Below, in pieces: positions 1 through 8,681 of a stretch of DNA of 64,000 nt; within the stretch, counting starts at the first letter, position 1, and the number at the start of each line of letters is the position of its first letter. The notes under the pieces were generated by a model. The model worked only from the letters and a program-made list of their open reading frames with translations, was not told the origin of the DNA and did not search any database. This stretch comes from CAVQCX01 sp963711095 (GTDB lineage: Bacteria > Pseudomonadota > Gammaproteobacteria > Chromatiales > Chromatiaceae). Location: the NCBI GenBank assembly GCA_963711095.1, contig CAVQCX010000007.1:1-64000 (forward strand), written 5' to 3'. Position numbers and translations under genes: made by a program.

Positions 1-2051
1 CGCCGGGAAAAGCTCGGCGTATCTTGCAGGGTGAAAGTCCCTGTCGGGTGGAGGTGCAGTAATGCATCTTCGTAAGGGCTAGCCACCCACCCGTATCGAG
101 CCTTGGGTCCATGGCGGAGACGTGAAGGGAGGCACGACGAACAAGATGGGCTAAGCGTAGGCAGAGAATCCTGTAGGCCGTAGGGGTGGTCGCGCACCCT
201 GAAGTGCTGGAACAGCTTCGAAATAAGCTTGTTGCGGATGCCGAGGGTTTTAACGTGCCCGAAGGCAACACGAAGCGCCCGATTTGGCAAGGGCGTGGAG
301 GTCCGCCGGAGTCCTCAGGCCGTGGCATGCAGGAAGAGATACGTCAGAGAACCCGGGAAGCCCCGAGGGGCTCCTGTCGTGGGGACGGAATTGGAACGAT
401 ATACAGCTATTGAGGCAATGATGGGGAAACCCGCAAACAGAGCTAGGCTGGAATCTGCCCCGATTCTTGAGAACCACGAGCCAGGTGGGCGATGCAGTAC
501 CGTCGGAGAGACGGAAAGCTACATGCCCGCGGGGTGTCTTATCAGGCATAGTACTCTGGAGACGGGGAAAGCCCGTTACATGGGGAAGGACCTGACGGAA
601 GTACGTAGCCCGCAAAGGAAACTTGTCCCGGACACTGTCGGATCGGAACAAGACAAGCCAACCTCACTGCGGGGAATAGCCGAACGGGCGAAGGCCTGCA
701 AGCACCACCGTTTCAGAGACCTTTACCGGCTGCTGGACGTAGAGCTTCTGCGTGTCTGCTGGGGTGACCTGAACAAGGACGCTGCCAGTGGCGTGGATGG
801 CCTGACGGCCGAGCAGTATAGCGCGGATCTGGAGGGCAACCTACAGAGGCTGGCGGAGCGACTGAAGCGTAAGAAGTACCGCGCCAAGCTGGTGCGGCGC
901 TGCTACATCGAAAAGGAGAATGGAAAGCAAAGACCGCTGGGAATCCCGGCGCTGGAAGACAAGCTGGCACAGTTAGCCTGCGCGAAGGTGCTCAATGCTA
1001 TCTACGAGCAGGACTTTCTGGACCTGAGCTATGGCTACCGAGCCGGGCGCAGTGCGCTGGATGCGATCGGAGAGCTGACTTTCAACCTGCAGTACGGCGT
1101 GTTCGGGTATATTGTTGAGGCCGATATAAAAGGCTTTTTCGATCATCTCGACCATGATTGGGTGCTAAGGATGCTGGGTGAGCGCATCAACGATCGGGCG
1201 TTCCTGCAATTAATCCGCAAATGGCTGAAAGCGGGCATTCTTGACACGGACGGTCAGATCATCGAGCCAGAGACTGGGTCGCCGCAAGGGGGAATCGTTT
1301 CGCCGATCCTGGCGAACGTGTACCTGCATTTTGCACTGGACCTGTGGTTCGAGAAGGTAGTGAAAGCCCATTGTCGGGGCGAAGCACTGATGCTTCGCTA
1401 CGCGGACGACTTCGTCTGCGCCTTTCGCTACCAGGACGATGCGGAGCGCTTTTACCGAGTGCTGCCGAAACGGCTGGGAAAGTTCCAGCTGGAGGTCGCC
1501 GAGGAGAAGACCCGCATCCTGCGTTTCAGCCGGTTTCACCCCAGCATGAAGCGACGCTTCACCTTCCTGGGCTTGGAGCTATACTGGTTCCCGGACCGGC
1601 AAGGTGTAGTGCGGGTGATGCGGCGCACGTCGCGCAAGAAGCTGCAAGGCGCGTGTCGCAGGATTAAGGAGTGGATCAAGGAGGAGCGACATTTGCCGGG
1701 GCGAAAGTTCATTGTTGCCCTGAACAGGCGGTTGATCGGCCACTACAATTACTATGGTGTGCGTGGCAACTCTCGGTCTTTGTGGCGGTTCTATCAGTGG
1801 AGCACAGAGTGCGCGTTCAAATGGCTAAATCGGCGGGGTGGCAAGCGTAAGAGTTTTACGTGGAAAGCCTTCAGCCGAGCCCTGCAGTTCTTGGGTGTGG
1901 CCAAACCGCGCATCACGGAGCAGAAACGGCAGCATGTGGCATTTGCATAAGGGCATCGCTCGCGCGAAAGCGAGTACGACCGAAGAACCGGATGCGGGAA
2001 AACCGCACGTCCGGGACTGTGCGGGGGGCGCCCGGTAACGGGCGTTCCTAC
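1..2051 (+). mobile_element. Group II intron, full ribozyme with maturase gene (5' end at or just before window start)
   Basis: The first 680 bases match, with scattered substitutions, the ORF-less intron at 2585-3330 and the fragment at 10081, so they are ribozyme domains I-III. The maturase gene follows, then a domain V hairpin near 1988-2025 (stem around GCGGGAAAACCGC) and a domain VI hairpin ending in CCTAC at about 2051. The intron therefore spans roughly 2.05 kb; its first few bases may lie outside the window. The encoded protein has no HNH endonuclease domain, which fits class C-type introns that insert beside hairpins such as attC sites. Exact ends are inferred by comparison with the other copies. 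Confidence 0.85.
580..1950 (+). CDS. ltrA: Group II intron reverse transcriptase/maturase
   Basis: This is the intron-encoded protein: it reverse transcribes the intron RNA and helps it fold and splice. The reverse transcriptase core is clear, with SGVDG, GIPALEDK, SPQGGIVSPILAN and the catalytic YADD box (bases 1399-1410), followed by a domain X region containing RRLIGHYNYYGV. It ends shortly after domain X with no HNH endonuclease motif. The reading frame is open from 229, but bases up to about 684 also form conserved ribozyme sequence. I chose the ATG at 580 (MGKDLT); upstream ATGs such as 418 are possible. It could act in trans on the ORF-less copy at 2585. Confidence 0.9.
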   Translation: MGKDLTEVRSPQRKLVPDTVGSEQDKPTSLRGIAERAKACKHHRFRDLYRLLDVELLRVCWGDLNKDAASGVDGLTAEQYSADLEGNLQRLAERLKRKKYRAKLVRRCYIEKENGKQRPLGIPALEDKLAQLACAKVLNAIYEQDFLDLSYGYRAGRSALDAIGELTFNLQYGVFGYIVEADIKGFFDHLDHDWVLRMLGERINDRAFLQLIRKWLKAGILDTDGQIIEPETGSPQGGIVSPILANVYLHFALDLWFEKVVKAHCRGEALMLRYADDFVCAFRYQDDAERFYRVLPKRLGKFQLEVAEEKTRILRFSRFHPSMKRRFTFLGLELYWFPDRQGVVRVMRRTSRKKLQGACRRIKEWIKEERHLPGRKFIVALNRRLIGHYNYYGVRGNSRSLWRFYQWSTECAFKWLNRRGGKRKSFTWKAFSRALQFLGVAKPRITEQKRQHVAFA

Positions 2052-2084
2052 CGCGAGAGCTGTAATCAAGAAAGGAGACACGCA

Positions 2085-2492
2085 ATGAATATTACCGTTG
2101 AAACCATTGTCACTGCACCTATTGAGGAAGTGTGGCGAGCCTATACGACTCCCGAGGACATCAAACAATGGAATGCTGCATCCGATGACTGGCACACAAC
2201 CGCTGCCGAGGTGGATTTGCGCGTGGGTGGTGCCTTCTCCTCACGAATGGAGGCAAAGGACGGTAGCATGGGGTTTGATTTCGCCGGAACTTATACGAAC
2301 ATAGTGAAGCACAAGTTGATCGAGTATTCCTTTGGCGATCGCGCAGCTCAAGTCGAATTCGCTGATAACCCGGAAGGCGTTAGAGTTAGCGTAACCTTCG
2401 ATAGTGAGCAAACTCATTCTATTGAACAGCAGCGCGACGGGTGGCAGGCTATTCTGAATAACTTCACTCGCCATGTTGAGTCAAGTCGGTAA
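2085..2492 (+). CDS. SRPBCC/AHSA1-type small-molecule-binding protein (integron cassette gene)
   Basis: A 135-residue protein of the START/Bet v1-like SRPBCC superfamily, in the AHSA1 (activator of Hsp90 ATPase homolog 1-like) group. The N-terminal ITVETIVTAPIEEVWRAYTTPEDIKQWN and the later DGWQAILNNFTRHVE are typical of this family. Its ligand and role are unknown. A good ribosome site (AAAGGAG) precedes the ATG at 2085. It lies between the 3' end of an intron and an attC-like site starting 20 bases after the stop, which is the arrangement of an integron gene cassette. GC content is lower than in the chromosomal genes of the window, suggesting acquisition. Confidence 0.8.
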   Translation: MNITVETIVTAPIEEVWRAYTTPEDIKQWNAASDDWHTTAAEVDLRVGGAFSSRMEAKDGSMGFDFAGTYTNIVKHKLIEYSFGDRAAQVEFADNPEGVRVSVTFDSEQTHSIEQQRDGWQAILNNFTRHVESSR

Positions 2493-2512
2493 CTTCTCGT
2501 GGCGGCAATAGC

Positions 2513-2585
2513 AGCTAACAAGTCGCTCGTTCGGACGCAAACTACGCTGCGCTTCGTTTGCGCCGAACAGCTTCAGACGTTATCG
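2513..2585 (+). other. attC-like integron recombination site, interrupted downstream by a group II intron
   Basis: The site starts with AGCTAAC (R''-like) and ends with the core GTTATCG. Between them the inner arms GTTCGGACGCAAAC and GTTTGCGCCGAAC form an imperfect hairpin of the usual attC shape with one extra-helical base. It directly follows the SRPBCC gene. The group II intron copy begins at or within the GTTAT core. Confidence 0.75.
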
Positions 2586-3330
2586 CGCCGGGCGAAGCCC
2601 GGTGTATCTTTCGGGGTGCAAGTCCCCGTCGGGTAAGGGCTAGCTCCCCGCCCGTATCGAGTGTTGATCTCATTGCGGAGCAGGTAACTGCGAACAATAT
2701 TATGAGGTAAGCGTACACAGAGAATTCTGTAGGCCGTAGGGGAGACCGCGCTCCCTGAGGGTTGGCACAGCTTCGAAATAAGCTTGTTCCGGACGCCGAG
2801 GGTCTTAACGTGCACCGAAGGCAACACAGAAGCATCCGATTTGGCGAGGGTGTGGAGGTCCGGCGGAGTCATCAGACCGTGGCATGCAGAAAGAGATACA
2901 CCGAGGAACCCGGGAAGCCCCAAAGGCTCCTGCTGGGAGTGAGGAGATGAAGCCGTCAGAGATGGGACACAGGTGGGGTGAAGAGCCCTGAAACGGCGTA
3001 GGCTCGGGTGGAATCTTCGAACAGGGAGAGGGCAGGTGGACTTGCGAAGGTTACAAGCTGATGGGGTGTCTTATGGGGCATAGTAGTCTGAGGTCGGGAG
3101 AACCGGGCACATGGCGAAGGACCCCACGGGAGTATGTAGCCCTCAAAGGAAACTCGTGCCGGACACTGTCGGACCGGATCAACACGAGCCAACCTCACTG
3201 AGGGGAATAGCCATTGGACCATGAAACGGGTAACTGTGATGGTCCGCGCGGATGCGAGTACGACCGGGGAACCGGATGCGGGAAAACCGCACGTCCGGGT
3301 CTGTGCGGAACGGGCTCATGATACACACCT
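2585..3330 (+). mobile_element. ORF-less group II intron (non-autonomous copy)
   Basis: The sequence follows the full intron (1-2051) collinearly through domains I-III up to GGGGAATAGCC near 3210. It then replaces the whole maturase gene with a short hairpin around GGACCAT...ATGGTCC (about 3216-3244), and resumes with the same domain V (GAACCGGATGCGGG...CCGCACGTCCGG) and domain VI. The remaining element is about 0.75 kb and has no reverse transcriptase, so it would need the maturase in trans. Its left end abuts an attC core. The right end is estimated. Confidence 0.75.
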
Positions 3331-3340
3331 TCCCATGTTG

Positions 3341-3568
3341 TTAAAAATGAGGGGAATTTTGATTCGAGTCACGGGTCAACGGGCGACTGGCGACGCTGGA
3401 TTTAGCTGCATGTTGCACTGACGGGAGCAATAGCGCTTCTTTCTGGACCAACCATGGTGCTCCAGGACACACTTGTTTCGCCGGCAAGACCCCATTCTTG
3501 ATCAGCTTTCGCACTTTCGAAACGCTGACCCCCAATTCTCGACTGACTTCTTCGGGTGTCAGCTCGCC
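3341..3568 (-). pseudogene. 3' remnant of a helix-turn-helix/recombinase-type protein
   Basis: The minus-strand frame reads ELTPEEVSRELGVSVSKVRK, then a GVLPAKQVCPGAPW segment and a C-terminus ending TRDSNQNSPHF. This resembles the excisionase-like HTH tail found at the C-terminus of some mobile-element recombinases, but no start codon or upstream domain remains. The break coincides with repeat sequence at about 3570-3600. It is a non-functional relic. Confidence 0.5.
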
Positions 3569-3847
3569 GCGAGGGGCTCGAGGGGCTCGGGGTCAGGTCT
3601 AGAAAAGAAGCCTTTCATCGGCCATGCTTCAGCGAATCTACAGCTGGCTTTCCACGCCCTGGTATCGTGCCACCCCGCATCCAACCGTGCTGACGAAGGA
3701 CGGGGTCTCCCATGTCCCATTAGGCCGGGAGGTGCTACTCTTTGAAAGTCAGACAGGACAGCCAAGGATTGATTTATGGCCAGGCCATTATGATTTATGG
3801 CCGGGCCATTACGTATCGAGCTCGCGGGCGCTCTGTATTATATTTGG
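3569..3847. other. Repeat debris, no gene seen
   Basis: This stretch holds a GGGGTCAGGTCTAGAAAAGAAGCC motif fragment (about 3588-3612) that recurs at 10381, next to another RAYT relic. It also has two near-identical copies of ATTTATGGCC(A/G)GGCCATTA at 3772-3813. Open frames across it show no recognisable protein. Confidence 0.5.
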
Positions 3848-4660
3848 GGTCAGAGTAAAAACTCCATGTCTATGCTTTGATAGTCTAATTCGTGGTTTAC
3901 GGTCAAGGAAGAGAGGATGGCCCGTCTCCACAGGATTTGTCTACCGGGAGTGCCGCAACATGTTATCCAGCGGGGTAACAACCGGGCGGTGTGCTTTGGG
4001 GGCGAGGAGGACTTTGCCGCATACGCGTATTGGCTCGACGAGTATTCTCGCGAGTACGAGGTGGCCATTCATGCTTGGGTCTTCATGACCAACCATGTCC
4101 ACCTGCTGCTCACACCTGCACCTGAGGAGGATGACAGTGTCTCGACGCTGATGCGGTCGCTTGGTCGGCGCTACGTGCGCTACTTCAATTATTCCTACAA
4201 GAGAACCGGCACGCTATGGGAGGGACGGTGCAAAGCGTGCTTGGTCGACGCGGACGCGTACCTGCTCGTGTGCCAGCGATACATCGAGCTCAATCCCGTG
4301 AGGGCGGGAATGGTGGAAGTGCCGGAGGCGTACCCGTGGTCGAGGTTACCATGCCAACGGACTTGGCCAGCCAGCGAAGTTGTGGACGCCGCACAAGATC
4401 TATCAAGAACTGGGAAAGACGCCGGACGAAAGGGCCGAAGCGTATCGTGCACTTTTCGTCGGCCACATCGACGCGGATCTGTTGTCTCGGATTCGAAGCG
4501 CTGCAAATCAAGGGATGGCACTGGGCACCGATCGCTTCAAGGCGCAAATAGAAAGCTTGGCAGGCCGGCGACAGCATCCATTGAAGAGGGGACCAAAGCC
4601 GCGCGTGAATAGCGGCGGTAGGACGCTGCGAAAGGTCCGGGAAGAGTTTTTACTCTGACC
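3848..4660 (+). mobile_element. RAYT (IS200-like Y1 transposase) element with terminal inverted repeats
   Basis: The element is bounded by a perfect 17-bp inverted repeat: GGTCAGAGTAAAAACTC at 3848-3864 and its reverse complement at 4644-4660. It encloses one transposase gene. Ends with GGTCAG recur at several other relics in the first 16 kb, so this is one member of a family. Confidence 0.75.
3917..4658 (+). pseudogene. REP-associated tyrosine transposase (Y1_Tnp), frameshifted
   Basis: RAYT-type single-strand transposase of the IS200/Y1 superfamily. The N-terminus RICLPGVPQHVIQRGNNR, the metal-binding motif NHVHLLL near residue 59 and ELNPVRAGMV are all diagnostic. After VPEAYPWSR (about 4342) the frame is lost. 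The remainder of the family pattern (YHANG..., then KIYQELG, ending KRGPKPR) continues one frame over to 4658, so about one base is inserted near 4347. The catalytic tyrosine region is intact in the first part. Either a decayed gene or a sequencing error. Confidence 0.8.
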
Positions 4661-4710
4661 ACAAATATCCCAAGGACGACCTGCGGGCGGAGTAGCCGCT
4701 TTCGGGGAGA

Positions 4711-4854
4711 TACCTTGTGGGAGCGCCGCCCCGGGGCGATGGATATTTCGCCGGGCCGGTAATCGCGCCCGAGCGACGCTCCCACAGATGGCGGTTCCGG
4801 CCGGACGAGCGCTGGAGGGCCGAGACATAGTTTGTGGGAGCGCCGCTCCCACAC
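4711..4854. repeat. REP/BIME-type palindromic repeat
   Basis: Three GTGGGAGCG-type palindromic motifs occur here: TTGTGGGAGCGCCGCCCC, its inverted form GCTCCCACA, and a perfect TGTGGGAGCG/CGCTCCCACA hairpin at the right end. The inner part (from 4736) recurs with divergence at 7317-7425. Such REPs are the typical partners of RAYT transposases, one of which lies just upstream. Confidence 0.7.
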
Positions 4855-5051
4855 GAGGCGGCGCTTAGCCTGGTGACCACGGAGAGTCCACCGAATCTCG
4901 ATCACGTAATTCGTTGACAGGCTCGGTACGTATTACTATCTTACCAAAGTATGTCTCCAAACAATAATGCCCCTCGTGCGCTAATGGATTGCCGTTCCGT
5001 GTGTCAGGCTCAGGCCTCGGAGGCGATTGTGATTGGCGGTCGACTCGCCGC

Positions 5052-5189
5052 AAGCCCGCCTTTTTCACCAGGTCTCGTCGCGAGATGGCCAAGGTGCCTG
5101 TGGATACCAGGCGCGCGACAGGCCGGGCGCAACGCGGTAGGCGCGGGCGGTTTGAGCGTCGCAGCAGGAGCTTGGTGAGAAATGCGGGC
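5052..5189 (+). repeat. Dispersed intergenic repeat, copy 1
   Basis: A ~140-bp element with complementary ends: AAGCCCGC...TCACC on the left and GGTGAG...GCGGGC on the right. A second copy lies in opposite orientation at 30656-30837. Internal blocks such as TCGTCGCGAG and GCAGCAGGAG are shared. The region 4861-5260 otherwise contains no credible gene. Confidence 0.6.
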
Positions 5190-5260
5190 CAGTTCATGTT
5201 CGGCCGGGCCTCGCGGTCCGCTCTACCCTTTCATCTTTCGTGCCTTCCGAGGAGCTCAGC

Positions 5261-6288
5261 CATGAAGCGGATGTCATCGCCGATTCCAACCCTCGCCCTG
5301 CTATTCTCTCTGGGCCTGCTCGTCGGCTGCAACCTGACCGTGACCGTGACCGTGGTCGGCAATGGAACCGTGACCAGCAATCCGGCACGCATCGACTGCC
5401 CCGGGGGCCAGTGCACCGGCGCCTTCGGCAGCAGCACAGTGGTGACGCTCTCCGCGACGCCCCGAAGGGGGAAGCTCTCTCGGCTGGCAGGGCGATTGCG
5501 CCGGGACCGGGACGTGCCAGGTGTCCATGGGGGCCAACCACAGCGTGACCGCGCGCTTCACCCCCCTGTTCCCGTTCAACGACACCGGCATCACCACCTG
5601 CGCCGCTGGCAACAGCGACGGGCTCGCCTGCAGCGACCCGGCAGTTGGGACGGATTTGTATCCCGGTCAGGACGCCGAGCATGGGCGGGATCACACCAAC
5701 AACTACGACAGCGACGGCCATGCCGGGTTCAGCTTCACCAAGCTGGGGACCGACGGCCAGCCGCTCGCCGATCAGTCGGCCGCCTACGCCACCACCCCCT
5801 GGGCCTGCGTGCGTGACGACGTGACGGGTCTGGTGTGGGAGGTCAAGACAGACGATGCGCTCCTGCACGACAAGGACTGGACCTACAGCTGGTACAACCC
5901 CGACACGGCCACCAACGGTGGGGCTGCGGGTGCTTCGGGGGGTGGCGCGTGCGGCGGTACCCTGCCGTCGTCGGATGGCTACACCGGCTGCGACACCGGC
6001 ACCTTCCCCAAGTACGTGAACGAGAACGGCGGGCTGTGCGGCTTCACCGACTGGCGGGTGCCCAGCTTCGAGGAGCTGCGCTCCATCGTGGACTACAGCG
6101 TGCCTGACCCGGGCCCCACCATCGACACGGGTTACTTCCCGAACACGGTGAGCACGGTGTTCTGGTCGGCTTCTCCGTATGCCAACGACTCCGACTACGC
6201 GTGGGGCGTCTTCTTCAACAACGGGAGTGACGGTAACGGCTACAAGGGCTCCTCCAGCAGAGTTCGTCTGGTGCGCGGCGGAGAGTGA
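5261..6288 (+). CDS. Exported lipoprotein with InlB-like repeat and C-terminal DUF1566 (Lcl/C-type-lectin-like) domain; one frameshift
   Basis: The signal peptide ends in a lipobox (GLLVGC, about residues 16-21), so the protein is probably a lipoprotein. A divergent InlB B-repeat follows (VVGNGTVTSNP, then GWQGDCAGTGTCQVSMGANH in the second frame). The rest is a DUF1566/Lcl domain (TGLVWEVK, DWRVPSFEELRSIVDY, VFWSASPY) ending RVRLVRGGE. The frame slips once at a C4 run near 5461; the two frames join without loss of domain sequence. DUF1566 is a known variable-protein fold of diversity-generating retroelements. The last 40 codons are collinear with those of the second copy at 6640. Role: probably surface ligand binding (inference). 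Confidence 0.75.
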
Positions 6289-6400
6289 TGCCGCGGGCGC
6301 CTTCAGCTTCCGCTCACTGTACCGGGCCTACGAGGCCTGCCGGCGGAGAAAGCGAGGCAGCCGCAGCATTCAGCGCTACGAGCTTGGCCTGCTCGACCAC
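6284..6400 (+). pseudogene. N-terminal scrap of a DGR/retron-type reverse transcriptase
   Basis: Directly overlapping the stop of the first DUF1566 gene, one frame reads AGAFSFRSLYRAYEACRRRK, then a RYELGLLDHLV segment. This closely resembles the first ~45 residues of the reverse transcriptases that accompany diversity-generating retroelements and related retron-like RTs. The similarity stops at about 6400. None of the catalytic motifs (no YxDD box) follow, so the gene is a remnant. The stretch from 6400 to 6592 has open frames that I do not recognise. Confidence 0.45.
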
Positions 6401-6639
6401 CTGGTCGGCACGGCTCGTGGCTCGGCTTTGGGGGCGATTCCCGTGGCTGGGGGAGCTCTTCGAGCCACCGGTCGCCGACCCACCGGCCAGGACGGTGCTG
6501 GTGCCGCGCTGGGAGCCGCGCGGTGGGCTCACGCGGCGCCGGGTGTACTGGTTTTGGGCTCCCGTGGCTCCGGGGCACCACGAGCGCCTTTGAACGGCTA
6601 CACGATGGACCGATTTTCAATCCTGAAGAGGGCATCGAG

Positions 6640-7194
6640 ATGAAGAGCAGACATTGGTTGATGCTGGCGGGGGCGCTGGTGGCGGGGGCGGCCCAGGGGC
6701 AGACCTGCCGTAGCGACATCTCCGAGAGCACTCCCGCGGCCCGCTTCGAGCTCGCCAACGGCGGGGCCACGGTGCACGACAGCGCGACCGGGCTGGAATG
6801 GAAGCGCTGCCCGGAGGGCTTCGTGTTCTCCGACAACGGTACGGCCACGGACTTCGGAGACGATGGCTGCACCGACGGCGGGTCGTCCATGTTCACATGG
6901 CAGCAGGCCCTGCAGAATGCGGAGGCGCTGAACACAGGGGGGGGCTACGCGGGGTCGAGCGATTGGCGGGTGCCCAACGTCAAGGAGCTGGACTCCATCG
7001 TGGAGCGCGCCTGCTTCGACCCGGCGATCGACCTGCCCATCTTCCCGGGCACCCCCTCGGCGGTGTTCTGGTCGTCTTCTCCCTATGGCGGCGCCGCCGC
7101 CAACGTGTGGAACGTCAGCTTTGGCTACGGGTTCGACGATGCCAACTACGTGACCTACGCCCTGCGGGTGCGTCTGGTGCGCGGCGGACAGTGA
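6640..7194 (+). CDS. Secreted DUF1566 (Lcl C-terminal domain) protein, DGR target-like
   Basis: A 184-residue exported protein with a signal peptide (LMLAGALVAGAAQGQ). A single DUF1566 domain fills the rest: FELANGGATVHDSATGLEWKR-type start, then SDWRVPNVKELDSIVERACF, AVFWSSSPY and the C-terminal RVRLVRGGQ. The C-terminal ~40 codons align without gaps to the neighbour at 5261-6288. Among codons that differ, most have the form NNC in both genes, which is what adenine mutagenesis of AAC codons produces. The domain fold is C-type-lectin-like. The ATG at 6640 has a GAGG-type site upstream. No template repeat was found nearby. Confidence 0.8.
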   Translation: MKSRHWLMLAGALVAGAAQGQTCRSDISESTPAARFELANGGATVHDSATGLEWKRCPEGFVFSDNGTATDFGDDGCTDGGSSMFTWQQALQNAEALNTGGGYAGSSDWRVPNVKELDSIVERACFDPAIDLPIFPGTPSAVFWSSSPYGGAAANVWNVSFGYGFDDANYVTYALRVRLVRGGQ

Positions 7195-7316
7195 TTGGGC
7201 CCTTTGCCGTCGGATTGCGGTCCCGGCAACGCGGCTCGGTGAACGCAACCCGACTGGCGCGGCAAGCTCTGTGGGCTCAGCGCCCGCGCCGCGATCGGCG
7301 GGCGGACGAGCCAGGG

Positions 7317-7425
7317 GCGATGGCTGTCTTGGCCGGGCCCGCAATCGCGCCTGGGGCGGCGCTCCGACAGATGGGAATCCCGGCCGGACGAGCGCCGAAG
7401 GGCTGAAACATACCTTGTGGGGTAA
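7317..7425. repeat. REP/BIME-type repeat, diverged second copy
   Basis: This copy follows the same order of blocks as 4736-4854: GCGATGG, GCCGGGCC, AATCGCGCC, GGCCGGACGAGCGC and CTTGTGGG. It has accumulated substitutions. It sits between the second DUF1566 gene and an intron fragment. Nothing else is seen in 7195-7540 apart from GGGGTCAG motifs at about 7450 and 7530. Confidence 0.55.
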
Positions 7426-7545
7426 CCGTTCAAACCGCGCCGTTCTTCCACAGGGAGAAAGGGGTCAGAGCCCTTAAAACATTTTCCTAAAGGGAGCGCT
7501 AAAGGGAGGGGAGCGAGGCCGCAAGGATGGGGTCAGGTCTCCCGG

Positions 7546-7878
7546 AGCAGCCGACAAGGCTGCGAATCTTGGGGAGTGAAAGTCTCCCTGGCGTCAATTG
7601 CTCGATTCGGACGCCTAGCATATCTGGACTACGGGGAGGTAACGAACCGTGGGGTGCCCAGACGTAGAAGCCACGGCTGCCCCGGGCCCGAAAGGGAACG
7701 GCGGTAGGAGCCACCTGGGTGGCGAGCAAACTGGCGGGCCTGAACATAACGAAATGGCTGCAGCCCCGAGAAGACCCGCTGGACAGAAGTGGCTGTCCAG
7801 GATTGTTGTGGAGCGCCGACCCGCTGAGAGATCGGGGAAGGCCGAAGCCCTGAGGGAAGAAACGAGGAGCTACAAGTG
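7546..7878 (+). mobile_element. Fragment of a different group II intron (5' ribozyme part)
   Basis: The block contains features typical of group II intron domain I, such as GGGGAGTGAAAGTCTCCC and GGCCCGAAAGGGAACGGCGG. It has no reverse transcriptase and no domain V. Its sequence differs from the three related copies at 1, 2585 and 10081. It is cut off on the right by the palindrome at 7879 and on the left by a GGGGTCAGG motif. Confidence 0.5.
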
Positions 7879-7946
7879 GTCAGGCCTTGTGTTTTGCCTG
7901 GGCCATCTGATCCCCCGGGCCGAGGGGGCAAAAGGCAAGGCCTGAC
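7879..7946. repeat. MITE-like inverted repeat with GTCAGGCCTTG ends
   Basis: The 20-bp arms at 7879-7898 and 7927-7946 are complementary at 18 of 20 positions, with a 28-bp loop. The ends GTCAGGCCTTG match the termini of the RAYT relics at 11369 and 12731, so this is probably an internally deleted derivative. Confidence 0.7.
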
Positions 7947-7955
7947 CCCATTGCT

Positions 7956-8279
7956 TTGCACCAGGCCGTCGCGCTGCGCATCAATACCTATACGCAGCCG
8001 GAGATCGTCCGCGGCGCGGTGTCCGACCTCCTGGCCCCCAAGGCCAAAGTGGTGCTGTACAGCGCCGGATGGTGCGGGATCTGCAAGCGGGCCCGCGCCT
8101 ATCTGCGCTCCCACGGCATCCCGTTCGACGAGCACGACGTGGAGACCAGCGCCAAGGGCCGCGAAGACTTCGTCGGCCTGGGCGGCAGGGGGGTGCCGAT
8201 CATCCTGGTAGGCCGGCGGCGCATGAACGGCTTCTCCCCCGATCGCTTCGACCAGCTTTACGCCCAGACAGGAAGGTAG
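7956..8279 (+). CDS. Glutaredoxin-like thiol-disulfide protein, N-terminus possibly truncated
   Basis: Glutaredoxin/thioredoxin-fold protein with the redox motif GWCGICKRARAYL (CGIC, about residues 40-43), a following FDEHDVETS strand-turn and GVPIILVGRRRMNGF. The frame opens with TTG at 7956, immediately after the MITE-like repeat, so the original N-terminus may have been displaced and expression is uncertain. In intact family members a longer leader often precedes the glutaredoxin domain. The substrate is unknown. Confidence 0.65.
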   Translation: MHQAVALRINTYTQPEIVRGAVSDLLAPKAKVVLYSAGWCGICKRARAYLRSHGIPFDEHDVETSAKGREDFVGLGGRGVPIILVGRRRMNGFSPDRFDQLYAQTGR

Positions 8280-8537
8280 GAGGCGCCACGGAGCGGTGGA
8301 TCGGACGAGGCCGACGCCCTGACCCTGGACTTCAAGCGACAACGCTACCCCGATCGGCCCGATCAGCCGCTGCCGGCCCTCGCCGGCAAGACTCCGCGGG
8401 CAGCGGTCCGGACCAAGGCGGGCCGGGAGCGGGTCGAGCTGCTGCGCAAGGAGACGGAGAGCAGCGAAGGGCGCCTTCCCGAGGGCCAGCGCTTTGATTT
8501 TTCCGTGCTGCGCCGGGAGCTGGGGCTTGGGGATTAG
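8280..8537 (+). pseudogene. C-terminal fragment of an unidentified protein
   Basis: In one frame the sequence reads DFKRQRYPDRPDQPLPALAG, KTPRAAVRTKAGRERVELLR and RFDFSVLRRELGLGD before a TAG at 8535. The LPALxGKTPRxA...LRRELGL pattern is one I associate with the C-terminal part of some longer bacterial proteins. There is no start codon and an in-frame stop at 8277, so this is a remnant. Confidence 0.4.
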
Positions 8538-8619
8538 CGCAGTCGCGAGGCAGCTATAGCTCGGGCAGGACGCGGCTTGCAACGGCAATCAATGGGAAAC
8601 ACCCAAGGTGCTGCACCGG

Positions 8620-8674
8620 TTGACAGCTATTGGCTATCGTCTCATCCTATTGGCATGCAATAACGAGCAATAGG
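8620..8674 (+). promoter_or_regulatory. Promoter/operator of the RHH antitoxin operon
   Basis: A perfect -35-like TTGACA at 8620 is followed 17 bp later by CATCCT. An inverted repeat CCTATTG...CAATAGG (8646-8652 and 8668-8674) ends just before the antitoxin gene. This is a plausible operator for the ribbon-helix-helix antitoxin (autoregulation is inferred from the family). Confidence 0.5.
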
Positions 8675-8681
8675 AATCAAT

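Noticed and set aside
6400..6592. Template repeat of a DGR between the two DUF1566 genes
   Set aside because: No sequence resembling the shared gene ends (for example CTGGTGCGCGGCGGA) occurs here or elsewhere in 5-9 kb apart from the two genes.
6303..6935. 210-codon minus-strand frame between the DUF1566 genes
   Set aside because: It covers the antisense of the second DUF1566 gene and shows no family features.
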